Origin: Pseudomonas arcuscaelestis
GTDB taxonomy: Bacteria > Pseudomonadota > Gammaproteobacteria > Pseudomonadales > Pseudomonadaceae
Length of the DNA: 64,000 nt
Direction: 5' to 3'
Assembly: GCF_016881005.1 (NCBI RefSeq)
Contig: NZ_JACOPV010000003.1
Location: 310,001 to 374,000, forward strand
The position numbers were made by a program, and so were the translations under genes. Of the stretch, positions 51,863 through 62,060 are shown piece after piece (position 1 is the stretch's first letter; every line of letters starts with the position of its first letter). The notes below the pieces were generated by a model. That model was not told where the DNA came from. It saw only the letters and a list, made by a program, of their open reading frames with translations, and ran no database searches.

Positions 51863-52134
51863 TCGCGATAGAACACCTGCACCAGGTGATAGCCGAACTT
51901 GCTCTTGATCGGGCCATGAACGACGCGTAGCGGCTTTTTGAAAATGACCTGGTCGATCGCGCCGACCATCTGCCCTGGACGCACTTCGCCCAAGTCGCCG
52001 CCGCGTTTGCCAGAGGGGCAGGTCGAATACTTCTTGGCCAGCACATCGAACGCTTCGCCCTTGGCGATGCGTTGTTTGAGCTGTTCGGCTTCTTCGGCGG
52101 TCTTGACCAGAATATGCCGGGCCTGTGCTTTCAT
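51859..52134 (-). CDS. Parvulin-type peptidyl-prolyl isomerase (first copy)
   Basis: The 91-residue single-domain parvulin has A-R-H-I-L-V-K-T near 5-12, C-P-S-G-K-R-G-G-D-L-G near 39-49, G-Q-M-V and the closing F-G-Y-H-L-V-Q-V. No signal peptide is present, so it is cytoplasmic like PpiC. A second gene of the same type lies at 60599 with a different acidic/basic balance. ATG 52134 follows GAAGGTA. Confidence 0.9.
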   Translation of the reverse strand: MKAQARHILVKTAEEAEQLKQRIAKGEAFDVLAKKYSTCPSGKRGGDLGEVRPGQMVGAIDQVIFKKPLRVVHGPIKSKFGYHLVQVFYRD

Positions 52135-52190
52135 GTCGAGATACCTTCGCAACGCGCTAAAAGCGCGCATTATGCCCGATCTCGTCGTGC

Positions 52191-52217
52191 AAAGGAGGCG
52201 CGAGACGACGCGCCTCC
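52191..52217 (-). terminator. Possible terminator of eco
   Basis: GGAGGCGCG (52194-52202) pairs with CGCGCCTCC (52209-52217) in a 9-base stem; on the minus strand a short T run (TTTG) follows. It lies just beyond the ecotin stop. Confidence 0.5.
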
Positions 52218-52225
52218 TGATCGCC

Positions 52226-52705
52226 TTACTCGACGCTGGCCTTCTTCACCTCGTCAGAGGCCGACCAGATACGATAACGCACTTCGACACCTTCGGGCAC
52301 GTAGACCACCACCGGCAGCTTGCTGTTGTAGCGCAGCAGGAAGCCGTCACCGACGACTGGCACGAAGGCCTCTTTCTTGCGGTTGTCCGGGCACGCCATC
52401 AGCGTAGATGCCGGGCCCATGACTTTATCCAGGCGGTAGTAGCTGTAGCCCCAGCCTTCCAGGGTTTTTTCTTCCAGCGTGCCGCCCAGGTGCTGGCGAT
52501 TGCAGTCGACCTGCAGTTGCTTGCCCGCCAGTACTTCAACCTTGAACGCCGACTCGTCGGCTTGCTCCGGTACGTGGATAACCTGGCGGGTAAAGCCTTT
52601 CTCGGCCTCGGGGTAGGGCGCTACGTCCTTGAGGCTGGCGGCCTGTACCGAGGTACCGACTGCCAGGGTCAGGGTGAGTAACGCAGTGAAAGGGATTGGG
52701 CGCAT
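52226..52705 (-). CDS. eco: Ecotin, periplasmic serine protease inhibitor
   Basis: The 159-residue protein has a signal peptide (to about 22) and the ecotin fold: [15 protein letters not shown] at the mature N-terminus, L-E-G-W-G-Y-S-Y-Y near 83, and the reactive loop S-T-L-M-A-C-P with Met at P1 and a Cys that pairs with V-D-C-N. The P1 Met gives broad inhibition of trypsin-, chymotrypsin- and elastase-like proteases, consistent with defence against host or predator proteases. ATG 52705 fits the signal peptide. Confidence 0.92.
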   Translation of the reverse strand: MRPIPFTALLTLTLAVGTSVQAASLKDVAPYPEAEKGFTRQVIHVPEQADESAFKVEVLAGKQLQVDCNRQHLGGTLEEKTLEGWGYSYYRLDKVMGPASTLMACPDNRKKEAFVPVVGDGFLLRYNSKLPVVVYVPEGVEVRYRIWSASDEVKKASVE

Positions 52706-52760
52706 AAGGCCTCCTTGCAGATAAAAAAGACGCTGCCGCAACCAGCTCCCGAGCCGCCCG

Positions 52761-53531
52761 TCATTGGGCCAACCAGCCACCATCGATGTTCCAGGCGGCG
52801 CCACGAACCTGGCTGCCAGCTTCGCTACACAGAAACAATACCAGCTCACCCAGGTGTTCGGGAGTGACAAAGGCCAGGGAAGGCTGCTTTTCGGCCAACA
52901 GGTCGTGTTGTGCCTGCTGCGGGTCAATGCCGCTGGCGGCGCGATCATCGATCTGTTTTTGCACCAGCGGAGTCAGCACCCATCCTGGGCAAATGGCGTT
53001 ACAGGTGATGTTGCTGGTCGCGGTTTCCAGCCCGACCACCTTGGTGAGCCCGACGACGCCATGCTTGGCGGCGACATAGGCTGCCTTGCCGGTGGAGCCG
53101 ACCTGGCCGTGCACCGAGGCAATGTTGACGATGCGACCCCAGTTGCGCGCGCGCATGCCGGGCAGCACCAGGCGTGTGCCGTGGAAAACCGCAGAGAGGT
53201 TGATGGCCATAATCGCGTCCCAGCGCTCTACCGGAAACTCCTCGACCGCCGCAACGTGCTGGATGCCGGCGTTGTTGACCAGAATATCGACGCCACCAAA
53301 CTCGCGTTCGGCGTAGGCGAACAAGTCTTCGATTTGCGCCACATCGCCCAGGTCGGCGGGGTGATGGCCGATCCGCGTACCGTGGCGGGCAACTTCGGCG
53401 ATGGCCGCGTTGACGTCACCGAAACCGTTGAGGATCAGGTCGGCCCCGGCTCGCGCCAATACGTGCGCAATGCCCAGGCCGATGCCGCTGGTGGAACCGG
53501 TCACTACTGCTGTCTTGCCTGTGAGATTCAT
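52761..53531 (-). CDS. D-3-hydroxybutyrate dehydrogenase
   Basis: The 256-residue SDR protein has T-G-S-T-S-G-I-G (about 11-18), N-N-A-G-I-Q-H near 88, the catalytic Ser and Y-x-x-x-K in Y-V-A-A-K, and [10 protein letters not shown], where H-G-Q-V and the C-terminal pattern fit 3-hydroxybutyrate dehydrogenases. It converts D-3-hydroxybutyrate to acetoacetate with NAD+. It lies 10 bases after the permease gene, with a sigma-54 promoter upstream of both. ATG 53531 is preferred over TTG 53534. Confidence 0.9.
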   Translation of the reverse strand: MNLTGKTAVVTGSTSGIGLGIAHVLARAGADLILNGFGDVNAAIAEVARHGTRIGHHPADLGDVAQIEDLFAYAEREFGGVDILVNNAGIQHVAAVEEFPVERWDAIMAINLSAVFHGTRLVLPGMRARNWGRIVNIASVHGQVGSTGKAAYVAAKHGVVGLTKVVGLETATSNITCNAICPGWVLTPLVQKQIDDRAASGIDPQQAQHDLLAEKQPSLAFVTPEHLGELVLFLCSEAGSQVRGAAWNIDGGWLAQ

Positions 53532-53541
53532 CAATTGCTCC

Positions 53542-54933
53542 TTAAACGATGCCGGTCGCGTAGAAGGTGGCGATCACCACGAACACTGCCAGGGTCTTGA
53601 TCAGGGTAATACCAAAAATATCTTTGTAGGCTTCGCGGTGTGTCAGTCCGGTTACGGCCAGCAGGGTAATGACCGCGCCATTGTGCGGCAGGGTGTCCAT
53701 GCCGCCACTGGCCATGGCCGCAACCCGGTGCAGCACTTCGAGGGGAATGTTGGCTGCGTTCGCCGCGGCGATGAAGCTGTCCGACATCGCCGCCAGGGCG
53801 ATACTCATGCCGCCGGAGGCGGAGCCGGTAATGCCTGCCAGCAAGGTTACCGTGATTGCTTCGTTGACCAATGGGTTAGGTATAGCGCGCAGGGCATCGG
53901 CCAGCACCAGAAACCCCGGCAGCGAGGCAATCACCGCGCCAAAGCCGTATTCGGACGCGGTATTCATCGCTGCCAGCAGTGCGCCACTGACCGCGGCTTT
54001 GCTGCCCTCGGCCAAACGACTCTTGATGGCTCCGAAGCCTGCCACCAGTACCAGCAAGATACCCAGCAGCAGGGCCGCTTCCACCGCCCAGATCGCCGTG
54101 AGCTTGGCGATATCAGTTTGCACCGGGACGCTCATGCCGGGCAGGCTGAGGCTGTGGGTCTTGCCGTACCAGTCGGGAATCCAGTGGGTGAACAGCAGGT
54201 TCATCACCCCGACCAGCAACAGCGGCGACAGTGCCAGCAGTGGGTTGGGTAGCTTGAGATCGGCGGCAGTTTCCGGCTCGTTGCGCAGATCTGTGCCATA
54301 GCCTTCGCCTGCACGTTGGGCCTTGTTGCGCTGGCGTTGCAAGTACAGCATGCCGGTGCAGAACACGAACAAGGTGCCGATCAAACCCAGCCACGGCGCA
54401 GCCCAGGCCGTAGTGTTGAAGAACGTGCTGGGAATGATGTTCTGGATCTGTGGGGTGCCGGGCAGGGCGTCCATGGTGAAGGAAAACGCCCCCAGGGCGA
54501 TGGTCGCCGGGATCAGGCGCTTGGGAATGTTGCTCTGCCGGAACATCTCGGCGGCGAATGGGTAGACCGCGAATACCACCACAAACAGCGAGACCCCGCC
54601 GTAGGTCAGCAACGCGCAGACCAGTACGATTACCAGCATGGCCTGGCGGGTACCGAGCAGGCGGATAGCTGCTGCGACAATCGAGCGGGAGAAACCGGAC
54701 AGCTCGATCAGCTTGCCGAACACCGCGCCGAGCAGGAACACCGGGAAGTACAGCTTGATGAAGCCGACCATCTTTTCCATGAACACGCCGGTGAAGGCGG
54801 GGGCCACGGCCGAAGGGTCGGTGAGCAGTACCGCGCCGAGGGCGGCGATTGGGGCGAAGAGGATAACGCTATAACCACGGTAAGCAGCCAGCATCAGCAG
54901 CGCGAGGGCTGCCAGGGCGATGATTACACTCAT
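53542..54933 (-). CDS. GntP-family permease, probable D-3-hydroxybutyrate transporter
   Basis: The 463-residue protein has about 12-13 hydrophobic segments. Features include L-T-Y-G-G-V-S-L-F-V-V-V-F near 105-117, D-A-L-P-G-T-P-Q-I-Q-N near 149, and G-S-A-S-G-G-M-S-I-A-L near 379. It belongs to the GntP/short-chain-fatty-acid permease group and is encoded directly upstream of the dehydrogenase, which points to hydroxybutyrate as substrate. The ATG at 54933 follows AAGGAGAC; an extension of seven codons is possible. Confidence 0.85.
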   Translation of the reverse strand: MSVIIALAALALLMLAAYRGYSVILFAPIAALGAVLLTDPSAVAPAFTGVFMEKMVGFIKLYFPVFLLGAVFGKLIELSGFSRSIVAAAIRLLGTRQAMLVIVLVCALLTYGGVSLFVVVFAVYPFAAEMFRQSNIPKRLIPATIALGAFSFTMDALPGTPQIQNIIPSTFFNTTAWAAPWLGLIGTLFVFCTGMLYLQRQRNKAQRAGEGYGTDLRNEPETAADLKLPNPLLALSPLLLVGVMNLLFTHWIPDWYGKTHSLSLPGMSVPVQTDIAKLTAIWAVEAALLLGILLVLVAGFGAIKSRLAEGSKAAVSGALLAAMNTASEYGFGAVIASLPGFLVLADALRAIPNPLVNEAITVTLLAGITGSASGGMSIALAAMSDSFIAAANAANIPLEVLHRVAAMASGGMDTLPHNGAVITLLAVTGLTHREAYKDIFGITLIKTLAVFVVIATFYATGIV

Positions 54934-54979
54934 CGAGTGTCTCCTTGGGTGCATCTTGTTTTTGTAGATCGCTGGAGAT

Positions 54980-54995
54980 AGCGGGAATCATGCCA
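54980..54995 (-). promoter_or_regulatory. Sigma-54 (-24/-12) promoter of the hydroxybutyrate operon
   Basis: On the minus strand the site reads TGGCATGATTCCCGCT: GG and GC are spaced as in TGGCACG-N4-TTGCW, with six of seven -24 bases matching. Transcription would start near 54968, about 35 bases before the permease ATG. The adjacent activator gene at 55151 fits. Confidence 0.75.
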
Positions 54996-55150
54996 AGTCG
55001 TTAAGTTGCTGATTATTAAGTATATTTTTTTATTGTTTGTATCTTCTGTCTCTGAATGGAGATGAAAGCGCACGAGGCAAGCCCGGTATTGCTGCAATCG
55101 GTGCGAGCACGCTTGCTCAGTGAAGCAATCTCTAACCAGAAACTAATATC

Positions 55151-56545
55151 TCAATATTGAGACGACAGCCCCAGCGCAACCAACTTTTTATACAAGGTCG
55201 AGCGGCCCAGCCCCAGCTCCTTTGCTGCCTGCGGCACGTTGCCAGCGCAGCGAGCAAGGGTTGTGCCGAGCAACTGTCGCTCAAAATCGGCACAGGCCTG
55301 TTTGTAGCTCACGGGCGCAGTTTCTCGCTCAAGCGGCTCGAAGTTGCCCATGGCTGCCTGCAGATCACCAGCGCTCAACCGCGTCTGGTCGGCCAGCAAC
55401 GTGGTGCGCTCCAGCACGTTGCGCAGTTCGCGGATGTTGCCCGGCCAGCTGTGGCGGGCCAGCAGCGCCTGCGCCTCGACGTCCAGTTCGTGCTGGCTGC
55501 CCAGCTCTTCAAGAATCGCTTCACTCAAGGCGGGCAGGTCTTCCAGGCGTTCGCGCAGTGCCGGTACCTGGATCGGCAAGACGTTCAGCCTGTAATACAG
55601 GTCGGCACGAAACTCGCCACGCGCCATCGCCGCGCCAAGATCGGTAGAGGTCGCGGCAATGATCCTGACATCGCTGTGCATCATCTGATTGGAACCTACC
55701 GGCTCGTATTCCTTTTCCTGCAGTACCCGCAGCAACTTGCTCTGCAATGGCAGTGGCATGTCGCCGATTTCATCGAGAAACAGGGTGCCGCCCTCAGCCA
55801 GTTGCAACTTGCCCGCACGGCCCTTGCGGTCGGCACCGGTATAAGCGCCGGGTGCAGTGCCGAAGAATTCGGCTTCCAGCAGGGTTTCTGGAATGGCAGC
55901 GCTGTTGATGCTGACAAACGCCTTGTGTGCCCTTGGGGACGCGGCGTGAATGGCATGGGCTAGCAACTCTTTGCCGGTGCCCGTTTCGCCCAGCAGCAAA
56001 ATGGATGAGTCGCTGCTGGCGCCACGCCGGGCGCGGCGCTTGACTTCAAGGCTGGCGGCGCTGGTACCGATGAACTGGGCAAAGCTGTACTTGGCCTGGC
56101 GCGCACGCAGCAGCGAACGGGTTGAGGCCAGCTCCTGCTGCATGCTGGCGTAGCGCTTGAGCAGCGGCGACAGGCTGCGCAGCTCATCGAACAGGGCAAA
56201 GCCAATGGCGCCAATCAACTCGCCTTGCGCATCGTGGACCGGCAGGCGCATCACCACCAGCGGCTCTTTGGGGGTGTCGAGCATGTCCAGGAGAATTGGC
56301 CGACCGTTGCTGATCACCTCGCGCATCAAGCTGCCGGGAATCACACTTTCGCACGGTTGGCCGATGACGCTGGCCGCATCTTCGAGGCCAAAACGGCGGG
56401 CGTAGCGTTCGTTCATCCACACAATCCGCGCATCGCGGTCGACGATAAGCGTGCCTTCGCTGAATTGCTCGATGATTTCGAACAGCGAACGAATCGCCAG
56501 TTGGCGCACCTGTTGGTAATCCTTGAGGCTGTCACTGGCAGGCAT
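55151..56545 (-). CDS. Sigma-54 activator of hydroxybutyrate catabolism (HbcR-like)
   Basis: The 464-residue activator has an N-terminal PAS domain (about 20-130; [19 protein letters not shown]), an AAA+ domain with Walker A G-E-T-G-T-G-K-E and a C-terminal Fis-type helix-turn-helix ([16 protein letters not shown]). The sigma-54 contact loop reads G-A-Y-T-G-A instead of G-A-F-T-G-A, a known tolerated variant. It is oriented with the hydroxybutyrate operon and resembles P. aeruginosa HbcR (PA2005) in layout and context. Confidence 0.85.
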   Translation of the reverse strand: MPASDSLKDYQQVRQLAIRSLFEIIEQFSEGTLIVDRDARIVWMNERYARRFGLEDAASVIGQPCESVIPGSLMREVISNGRPILLDMLDTPKEPLVVMRLPVHDAQGELIGAIGFALFDELRSLSPLLKRYASMQQELASTRSLLRARQAKYSFAQFIGTSAASLEVKRRARRGASSDSSILLLGETGTGKELLAHAIHAASPRAHKAFVSINSAAIPETLLEAEFFGTAPGAYTGADRKGRAGKLQLAEGGTLFLDEIGDMPLPLQSKLLRVLQEKEYEPVGSNQMMHSDVRIIAATSTDLGAAMARGEFRADLYYRLNVLPIQVPALRERLEDLPALSEAILEELGSQHELDVEAQALLARHSWPGNIRELRNVLERTTLLADQTRLSAGDLQAAMGNFEPLERETAPVSYKQACADFERQLLGTTLARCAGNVPQAAKELGLGRSTLYKKLVALGLSSQY

Positions 56546-56575
56546 GGGCCATTCTCTTTAGCTTGAAAGCTGCGA

Positions 56576-57598
56576 TTATGCCCGTGGATCGAAGGCTTCG
56601 CGCAAGGCATCGCCAATGAACACCAACAGTGACAGGATCAAGGCCAGGGCAAAGAACGCAGTAAAGCCCAGCCACGGTGCCTGCAGGTTCTGCTTGCCCT
56701 GATTGACCAACTCGCCGAGCGATGCGCTTCCAGCGGGCATGCCAAAGCCAAGAAAGTCCAGGGCAGTAAGGGTGGTGATCGCGCCGGTGAGAATGAACGG
56801 CAAGTACGTGAAGGTGGCATTCATGGCATTGGGCAAGATATGCCGCAGGATCACGCCGCTGTCTTGCAGGCCCAAGGCGCGTGCGGCCTGCACGTACTCA
56901 AGGTTGCGCCCGCGAAGAAATTCGGCGCGCACCACGTCCACCAGCGCCAGCCAGGAGAACAGCGCCATGATCCCCAGCAGCCACCAGAAGTTCGGCTCGA
57001 CAAAGCCACTGAGGATAATCAGCAGGTAAAGCACCGGCAGACCAGACCAGACCTCCAGCAAGCGTTGGCCGATCAGGTCCACCCAGCCGCCGTGATAACC
57101 CTGCAAGGCGCCAGCGGCAATACCAATCACCGTGCTGATCAAGGTCAGCGCCAGGGCAAACAGGATCGATACCCGTGTGCCGTAGAGCACCCGTGCCAAT
57201 ACATCGCGAGCCTGGTCGTCGGTGCCTAGCCAGTTGGTCGTCGACGGCGGGCTTGGGGCGGGCTGCTGCAGGTCGTAATTGGGCGTGTCGGCACTGAATG
57301 GCACGGGGGCGAACAGCATCCACCCGCCCTGATCCCTGATCAGCCCTTGCACATATTGACTGCGGTAATCCGGTTGAAAAGGCAGTTGACCGCCGAAGGT
57401 CTGCTCGGTGTAGCGCTTGAACGCCGGGAAATACAGGTGTCCCTGGTAGCCCATCACCAGCGGCTTGTCATTGGCCACCAGTTCCGCACCCAGGCTCAAC
57501 ACCAGCAATACAGCGAACAGCCACAGCGAGTACCAGCCGCGTCGATTGCGCCGAAAGCGCTGCAGGCGCCTGCGTGAAATGGGCGAGAGACTGAACAT
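56576..57598 (-). CDS. yejE: Microcin C/oligopeptide ABC permease YejE
   Basis: The 340-residue protein has an N-terminal helix (R-R-R-L-Q-R-F-R-R-N-R-R-G-W-Y-S-L-W-L) followed by an insert and five further helices with the permease loop A-A-R-A-L-G-L-Q-D-S-G-V-I-L-R-H-I-L-P-N-A. The start at 57598 overlaps the yejB stop by one base. YejE pairs with YejB as the inner-membrane channel of an OppC/DppC-type peptide importer. The ATPase gene yejF is not within the window after it; the neighbour is the hydroxybutyrate activator, so YejF must be encoded elsewhere. Confidence 0.9.
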   Translation of the reverse strand: MFSLSPISRRRLQRFRRNRRGWYSLWLFAVLLVLSLGAELVANDKPLVMGYQGHLYFPAFKRYTEQTFGGQLPFQPDYRSQYVQGLIRDQGGWMLFAPVPFSADTPNYDLQQPAPSPPSTTNWLGTDDQARDVLARVLYGTRVSILFALALTLISTVIGIAAGALQGYHGGWVDLIGQRLLEVWSGLPVLYLLIILSGFVEPNFWWLLGIMALFSWLALVDVVRAEFLRGRNLEYVQAARALGLQDSGVILRHILPNAMNATFTYLPFILTGAITTLTALDFLGFGMPAGSASLGELVNQGKQNLQAPWLGFTAFFALALILSLLVFIGDALREAFDPRA

Positions 57599-58656
57599 CA
57601 GTGCGCCCTCGTGGCAAAGTCGATACGCGGGTCGACCACGGTGTAGCAGAGGTCCCCCACCAGGCGGATCAGCAGCCCGAACAAGGTAAAGATGAACAGC
57701 GAACCGAACACTACCGGGTAGTCCCGGGAGACGGCGGCTTCGTAGCTCATGCGTCCAAGTCCATCGAGGGAGAAAATCACCTCGATCAGCAAGGAGCCGG
57801 CGAAGAACACACTGATCAATGCCTGGGGAATGCCTGCGACCACCAGCAGGATGGCGTTGCGAAAAACATGGCCGTACAACACCCGACGCTCGCTCAGGCC
57901 CTTGGCGCGGGCGGTGATGACGTACTGGCGGGTGATCTCGTTGAGAAAGGCGTTCTTGGTCAGCAAGGTCAAGGTGGCAAAGCCGCCAATCACCAGGGCG
58001 CCTACCGGCAGCACCAGGTGCCAGAAGTAATCCGCCAGTTTGCCCAGCAGGCTCAACTGGTCGAAGTTCTCCGAGACCAGCCCACGAACCGGGAACCAAT
58101 TGAGCGAGGTGCCGCCAGCGAACAGCACGATCAGCAACAAGGCAAACAGGAATGAGGGCAGGGCGTAGCCAATCACGATCAGGCTGCTGCTCCAGGCGTC
58201 GAAGGCGGTGCCGTGGCGTATCGCCTTGCGAATGCCCAGCGGGATCGAAACCAGATAGGTGATAAGGGTCGCCCAGAAGCCGAGGGAGAGGGTTACCGGC
58301 ATTTTCTCCAGAATCAGGTCGGTTACCTTGGCGCCGCGAAAGAAGCTGTTGCCGAAATCCAGGTGGGCGTATTGGCTGAGCATCAGCCACAGCCGTTCAG
58401 GGGCGGATTTGTCGAAACCGTACTGGCGCTTTATGTCTTCGATAAGTTTCGGGTCCAGGCCGCGGCTGGCGCGGGAGCTGGCGTGCAGGGCTTCGACATT
58501 TGCCCCCGGCGCGCCGCCGCCGATGCCTTGCAGGCGGGCGATGGCTTGTTCCACCGGACCACCGGGCGCGGACTGGACGATGACGAAGTTGACCAGCAAG
58601 ATGATCAGCAAAGTGGGAATGATCAGTAGCAGTCGACGCAGAATGTAGGCGGTCAT
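57598..58656 (-). CDS. yejB: Oligopeptide ABC permease YejB
   Basis: The 352-residue OppB-type permease has the opening helix [16 protein letters not shown], a periplasmic insert with [10 protein letters not shown] (as in YejB), five further helices and the cytoplasmic loop [21 protein letters not shown]. It overlaps yejA by four bases and yejE by one. In E. coli YejABEF imports microcin C and other peptides. Confidence 0.92.
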   Translation of the reverse strand: MTAYILRRLLLIIPTLLIILLVNFVIVQSAPGGPVEQAIARLQGIGGGAPGANVEALHASSRASRGLDPKLIEDIKRQYGFDKSAPERLWLMLSQYAHLDFGNSFFRGAKVTDLILEKMPVTLSLGFWATLITYLVSIPLGIRKAIRHGTAFDAWSSSLIVIGYALPSFLFALLLIVLFAGGTSLNWFPVRGLVSENFDQLSLLGKLADYFWHLVLPVGALVIGGFATLTLLTKNAFLNEITRQYVITARAKGLSERRVLYGHVFRNAILLVVAGIPQALISVFFAGSLLIEVIFSLDGLGRMSYEAAVSRDYPVVFGSLFIFTLFGLLIRLVGDLCYTVVDPRIDFATRAH

Positions 58657-60503
58657 GGCTGCTCCTTGAGACGCTCGGCCATCTGCGCGTTGGTCAGCGC
58701 CGTGGGGCTGACTTCCCACCAGCTGTCCAGGCCTTCATCGTTGCTCGGCTGTACCTTGGGCAGGCCAAAGCGATTCCACCATACAGTCGAGGAACCTGGC
58801 GGGTAGTAATTGGGAATCCAGTAGTAGTTCCAGCTCAACACCCGGTCCAGGGCGTGGGCGTGCCGGAGCATGTCGGCTTTGCTTTCGGCCTTGACCAAAC
58901 CGTCGAGCAATTGGTCCACTGCCGGATCCTTGAGCGCCATGTAGTTGTTCGAACCAGGGTCGTTGGCCGCTGCCGAACCAAAGAAGTTGTACAGTTCAAG
59001 GCCCGGAGAAGGCGACACCGGGTAGCCGGTAACGATCAGGTCGTAGTCGCGAGCCATGAGTCGATTGACGTACTGCGAGGCGTCGATACGACGGATGTCC
59101 ATGCTGATGCCGATCTGCGCCAGATTGCGCTTCCAGGGCAGCAACAGACGCTCGAAGCCGGCCTGGCCGTTGAGAAAGGTGAATGCCAGTGGCTCGCCCT
59201 CGGCGTTGACCAGTTGATCGCCCTCCGGCTTCCAGCCTGCAGCGCTCAGCAGTTCAAGGGCTTGCAATTGCTTGTCGCGGATCAACCCCGAGCCGTCGGT
59301 GCGGGGTGCCTGGAATACCTGGTTGAAGACTTCATCGGGGACCTGCCCGCGCAAGGGTTCAAGCAACTTGAGTTCCTCGGCATCCGGCAAGGCGCGAGCC
59401 GCCAGGGCGCTGTTGGCAAAAAAGCTCTGTTGGCGGATGTACATGTTGCGCATCATCTGCCGGTTACTCCATTCGAAGTCCCACAGCAGGGCCAGCGCCT
59501 GGCGCACGCGACGGTCCTTGAACACCGGTCGCTGCAGGTTGAACACAAAACCCTGGGCGGTCTGTGGTGCGTCCTTGGCCAGATGGGCGCGCTGCAGGCG
59601 ACCGTCACTCAGCGCGGGGCTGTTGTAGCCGATCGAATAGCCTGTCGCCGAGAACTCGCGGTTGTAGTCGAAGCCACCGCCGCGCAGCACCTGGCGTGCG
59701 ACTTCGGTATCGCCGAAGTACTCGATGGTGAGGTGGTCGAAGTTGTAGCGTCCACGATTGACCGGCAGATCGCGTCCCCACCAGTTGGGTTCGCGCTCGA
59801 AGGTCACGCTGCGGCCATTGTCGATCCGCCCGATACGGTACGGGCCGCTGCCCAGTGGCGCTTCAAAGCCGCCGCCGTTGGCGAAGTCGCGGTCTCTCCA
59901 CCAGTGTTCAGGCAGCACCGGCAAGGTAGCCAGATCCAAGGGCAGGGTTCGGCTTTGATTGCGCTTGAAGTGAAAGCGAATTTGCCCTGGGCCCTCGATC
60001 TCCACCCGTTCGACATCAGCAAACTGTGTGCGATATTTGAGATTACCTTCACGCATCAGCAACTCAAATGTGTAGCGCACGTCCTCGGCGCGAATGGCTT
60101 GGCCATCGGCAAAACGTGCCCGCGGGTCCAGATAAAAACGTAGCCAGTGACCATCGGGGTCCCGTTCAAGCTGGCGGGCAATCAGCCCATACACGGTGTA
60201 GGGCTCATCCTGGGAACGCACGGCGAGGGGGGCGTACAGCCAGCCATCGACCTCGGCAATGCCGATGCCCTTGTCGATATAAGGCAGGATATGGTCGAAC
60301 TGGCCGATCTCGATGGCCGAGCGGCGCAGGCTGCCGCCTTTGGGGGCGTTGGGATTGGCGTAGGCGAAGTGCTGGAAGGCGGCAGGATAGCGAGGCGACT
60401 CGCCATAAACAGTCAAGGCATGCCCCGGGGCTGCCAACACAGCTTGGCTCCAGGCCAGGGCCAGAGCAAGCATTACGGCAAGAAGGGAAGATCCAGTTTG
60501 CAA
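58653..60503 (-). CDS. yejA: Oligopeptide-binding protein YejA
   Basis: The 616-residue extracellular solute-binding protein (family 5) has a signal peptide (to about 24) and the YejA signatures [10 protein letters not shown] near 51-60, F-D-H-I-L-P-Y near 69 and V-R-Y-T-F-E-L-L near 142. The start is a TTG at 60503 behind AGG; no ATG gives the signal peptide except an internal one at residue 11, which would shorten it. It delivers peptides to YejBE. In this operon order (yejABE) the gene is first. Confidence 0.9.
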   Translation of the reverse strand: MQTGSSLLAVMLALALAWSQAVLAAPGHALTVYGESPRYPAAFQHFAYANPNAPKGGSLRRSAIEIGQFDHILPYIDKGIGIAEVDGWLYAPLAVRSQDEPYTVYGLIARQLERDPDGHWLRFYLDPRARFADGQAIRAEDVRYTFELLMREGNLKYRTQFADVERVEIEGPGQIRFHFKRNQSRTLPLDLATLPVLPEHWWRDRDFANGGGFEAPLGSGPYRIGRIDNGRSVTFEREPNWWGRDLPVNRGRYNFDHLTIEYFGDTEVARQVLRGGGFDYNREFSATGYSIGYNSPALSDGRLQRAHLAKDAPQTAQGFVFNLQRPVFKDRRVRQALALLWDFEWSNRQMMRNMYIRQQSFFANSALAARALPDAEELKLLEPLRGQVPDEVFNQVFQAPRTDGSGLIRDKQLQALELLSAAGWKPEGDQLVNAEGEPLAFTFLNGQAGFERLLLPWKRNLAQIGISMDIRRIDASQYVNRLMARDYDLIVTGYPVSPSPGLELYNFFGSAAANDPGSNNYMALKDPAVDQLLDGLVKAESKADMLRHAHALDRVLSWNYYWIPNYYPPGSSTVWWNRFGLPKVQPSNDEGLDSWWEVSPTALTNAQMAERLKEQP

Positions 60504-60598
60504 GCGCCTGACTACCTGTGCCCACGAGTGTGGCTGAAGCTTAGCAGGTCAGGCTGCAGTGCTTGAACCGGCCCTGGCGGGCCGGCTCAATGGCGGAC

Positions 60599-60880
60599 TC
60601 AGTCCTGGCGGCTGGTCACTTCCAGCAGGTGATAACCGAACTGGGTTTTCACCGGGCCTTGCACAGTGTTGACCGGAGCGCTGAAGACTACGGTGTCGAA
60701 CTCCTTGACCATCTGGCCTGGGCCAAAGGAGCCCAGGTCGCCGCCCTGACGGCTGGATGGGCAGGTGGAGTTGGCTTTGGCGATTTCAGCGAAATCGGCA
60801 CCGGCTTCGATCTGAGCCTTCAGTTCATTGCACTTGTCTTCAGTGGCAACCAGGATGTGACGGGCAGTGGCTTTGGCCAT
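60599..60880 (-). CDS. Parvulin-type peptidyl-prolyl isomerase (second copy)
   Basis: The 93-residue single-domain parvulin has A-R-H-I-L-V-A-T near 6-13, C-P-S-S-R-Q-G-G-D-L-G near 40-50 and F-G-Y-H-L-L-E-V at the end, with E. coli PpiC-like spacing. It lies 32 bases downstream of the DAHP synthase gene in the same direction and may share its attenuated transcript. ATG 60880 follows AAGGAGTA. Confidence 0.9.
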   Translation of the reverse strand: MAKATARHILVATEDKCNELKAQIEAGADFAEIAKANSTCPSSRQGGDLGSFGPGQMVKEFDTVVFSAPVNTVQGPVKTQFGYHLLEVTSRQD

Positions 60881-60912
60881 GGGACATACTCCTTTTCAAG
60901 AAAGTGCCGAGA

Positions 60913-62010
60913 CTACCGGATTAGCGCCGGTTTTTCCTGGGAAATGTTGCGTAAAGATGCTGCACCCTGGCGCAACAGGGTTTCTGTGGCGTCCCATCCC
61001 AGGCAGCCATCGGTGATAGATACACCGTATTCAAGCGGCGCTTTGCCCAGTGCCTGGCAACCGTCGAACAAGTGCCCCTCGAGCATCATGCCGACGATCG
61101 AGCGATCGCCATCGAGGCGCTGACGCAACACATCGTCGAACACCGCTGGTTGGCGCAAGGGGTCCTTGGCGCTGTTGGCATGGCTGCAATCGACCATGAT
61201 CCGGGGTGCCAGCCCGGCCTTGATCAGCCCTTGGCGAGCCGCCGCCACGCTGGCCCGGTCGTAGTTCGGCCCTTGGTGACCACCGCGAAGTACCAGGTGG
61301 GTGTCCGGGTTGCCCAGGGTTTCGATAATCGCCGGGTAGCCTTGGGTGTCCATGCCGAAATGGCGGTGTGGATGGGCCGCGCTGCGCATAGCATCACTGG
61401 CGATGGCAACGCCACCGTCGGTGCCGTTCTTGAAGCCCACAGGAAGCGCCAGGCCACTGACCATCTCGCGGTGAATCTGCGACTCGGTAGTACGCGCGCC
61501 GATGGCCGCCCAGCTCAGCAGGTCATCGAAGTAGCCGGCCGCCATCGGCTGCAGCAGTTCAGTGGCAATCGGCAGGCCGCGCTCGAGCATGCCCAGCATC
61601 AACCCACGCGACAGTGCGAGGCCAGCGTGCATGTCGTCACTGCCATCGAGGTGCGGGTCGTAGGTCAGTCCTTTCCAGCCAACAGTGGTGCGCGGCTTTT
61701 CAACGTAGGCGCGCATGACCAGCAACAGTTGGTCGCTCACCTCTTCGTTGAGGGCGGCGAGGCGGTCGGCGTATTCCAGGGCTGAGCGCGGGTCATGGAT
61801 AGAGCATGGACCGACAATGACCAGCAGGCGTGGGTCATGGCCTTCAAGAATGGCGCGTACGGCCTGTCGATGGTGATCGACCTGATGGGCGAGGGCAGTG
61901 TTGAGCGGCATTTGCTGCTTGAGCAAGTGCGGGCTGGGCAGGCGTTGGCTGACAGCGCTGTTGGCAGCTTGAGGCTGGGTCAGGGGCAGAGCGAGCGAAG
62001 ACGATTGCAT
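60913..62010 (-). CDS. DAHP synthase, type I (AroF/G/H family)
   Basis: The 365-residue enzyme has the AroG-type blocks L-L-V-I-V-G-P-C-S-I-H-D-P (about 62-74), Y-V-E-K-P-R-T-T-V-G-W-K-G near 101-113, G-F-K-N-G-T-D-G-G near 190-198 and D-C-S-H-A-N-S-x-K-D near 271. It condenses PEP and erythrose 4-phosphate, the first step of the shikimate pathway. Which aromatic amino acid feeds back on it cannot be read with confidence. It lies behind an attenuator with an aromatic-rich leader peptide, so its expression should follow charged aromatic tRNA levels. Confidence 0.93.
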   Translation of the reverse strand: MQSSSLALPLTQPQAANSAVSQRLPSPHLLKQQMPLNTALAHQVDHHRQAVRAILEGHDPRLLVIVGPCSIHDPRSALEYADRLAALNEEVSDQLLLVMRAYVEKPRTTVGWKGLTYDPHLDGSDDMHAGLALSRGLMLGMLERGLPIATELLQPMAAGYFDDLLSWAAIGARTTESQIHREMVSGLALPVGFKNGTDGGVAIASDAMRSAAHPHRHFGMDTQGYPAIIETLGNPDTHLVLRGGHQGPNYDRASVAAARQGLIKAGLAPRIMVDCSHANSAKDPLRQPAVFDDVLRQRLDGDRSIVGMMLEGHLFDGCQALGKAPLEYGVSITDGCLGWDATETLLRQGAASLRNISQEKPALIR

Positions 62011-62060
62011 GGCGATTTTTTCCCTGGGCAGACGGCGGGTTCAAGCCCGCGCTGTCGGCC

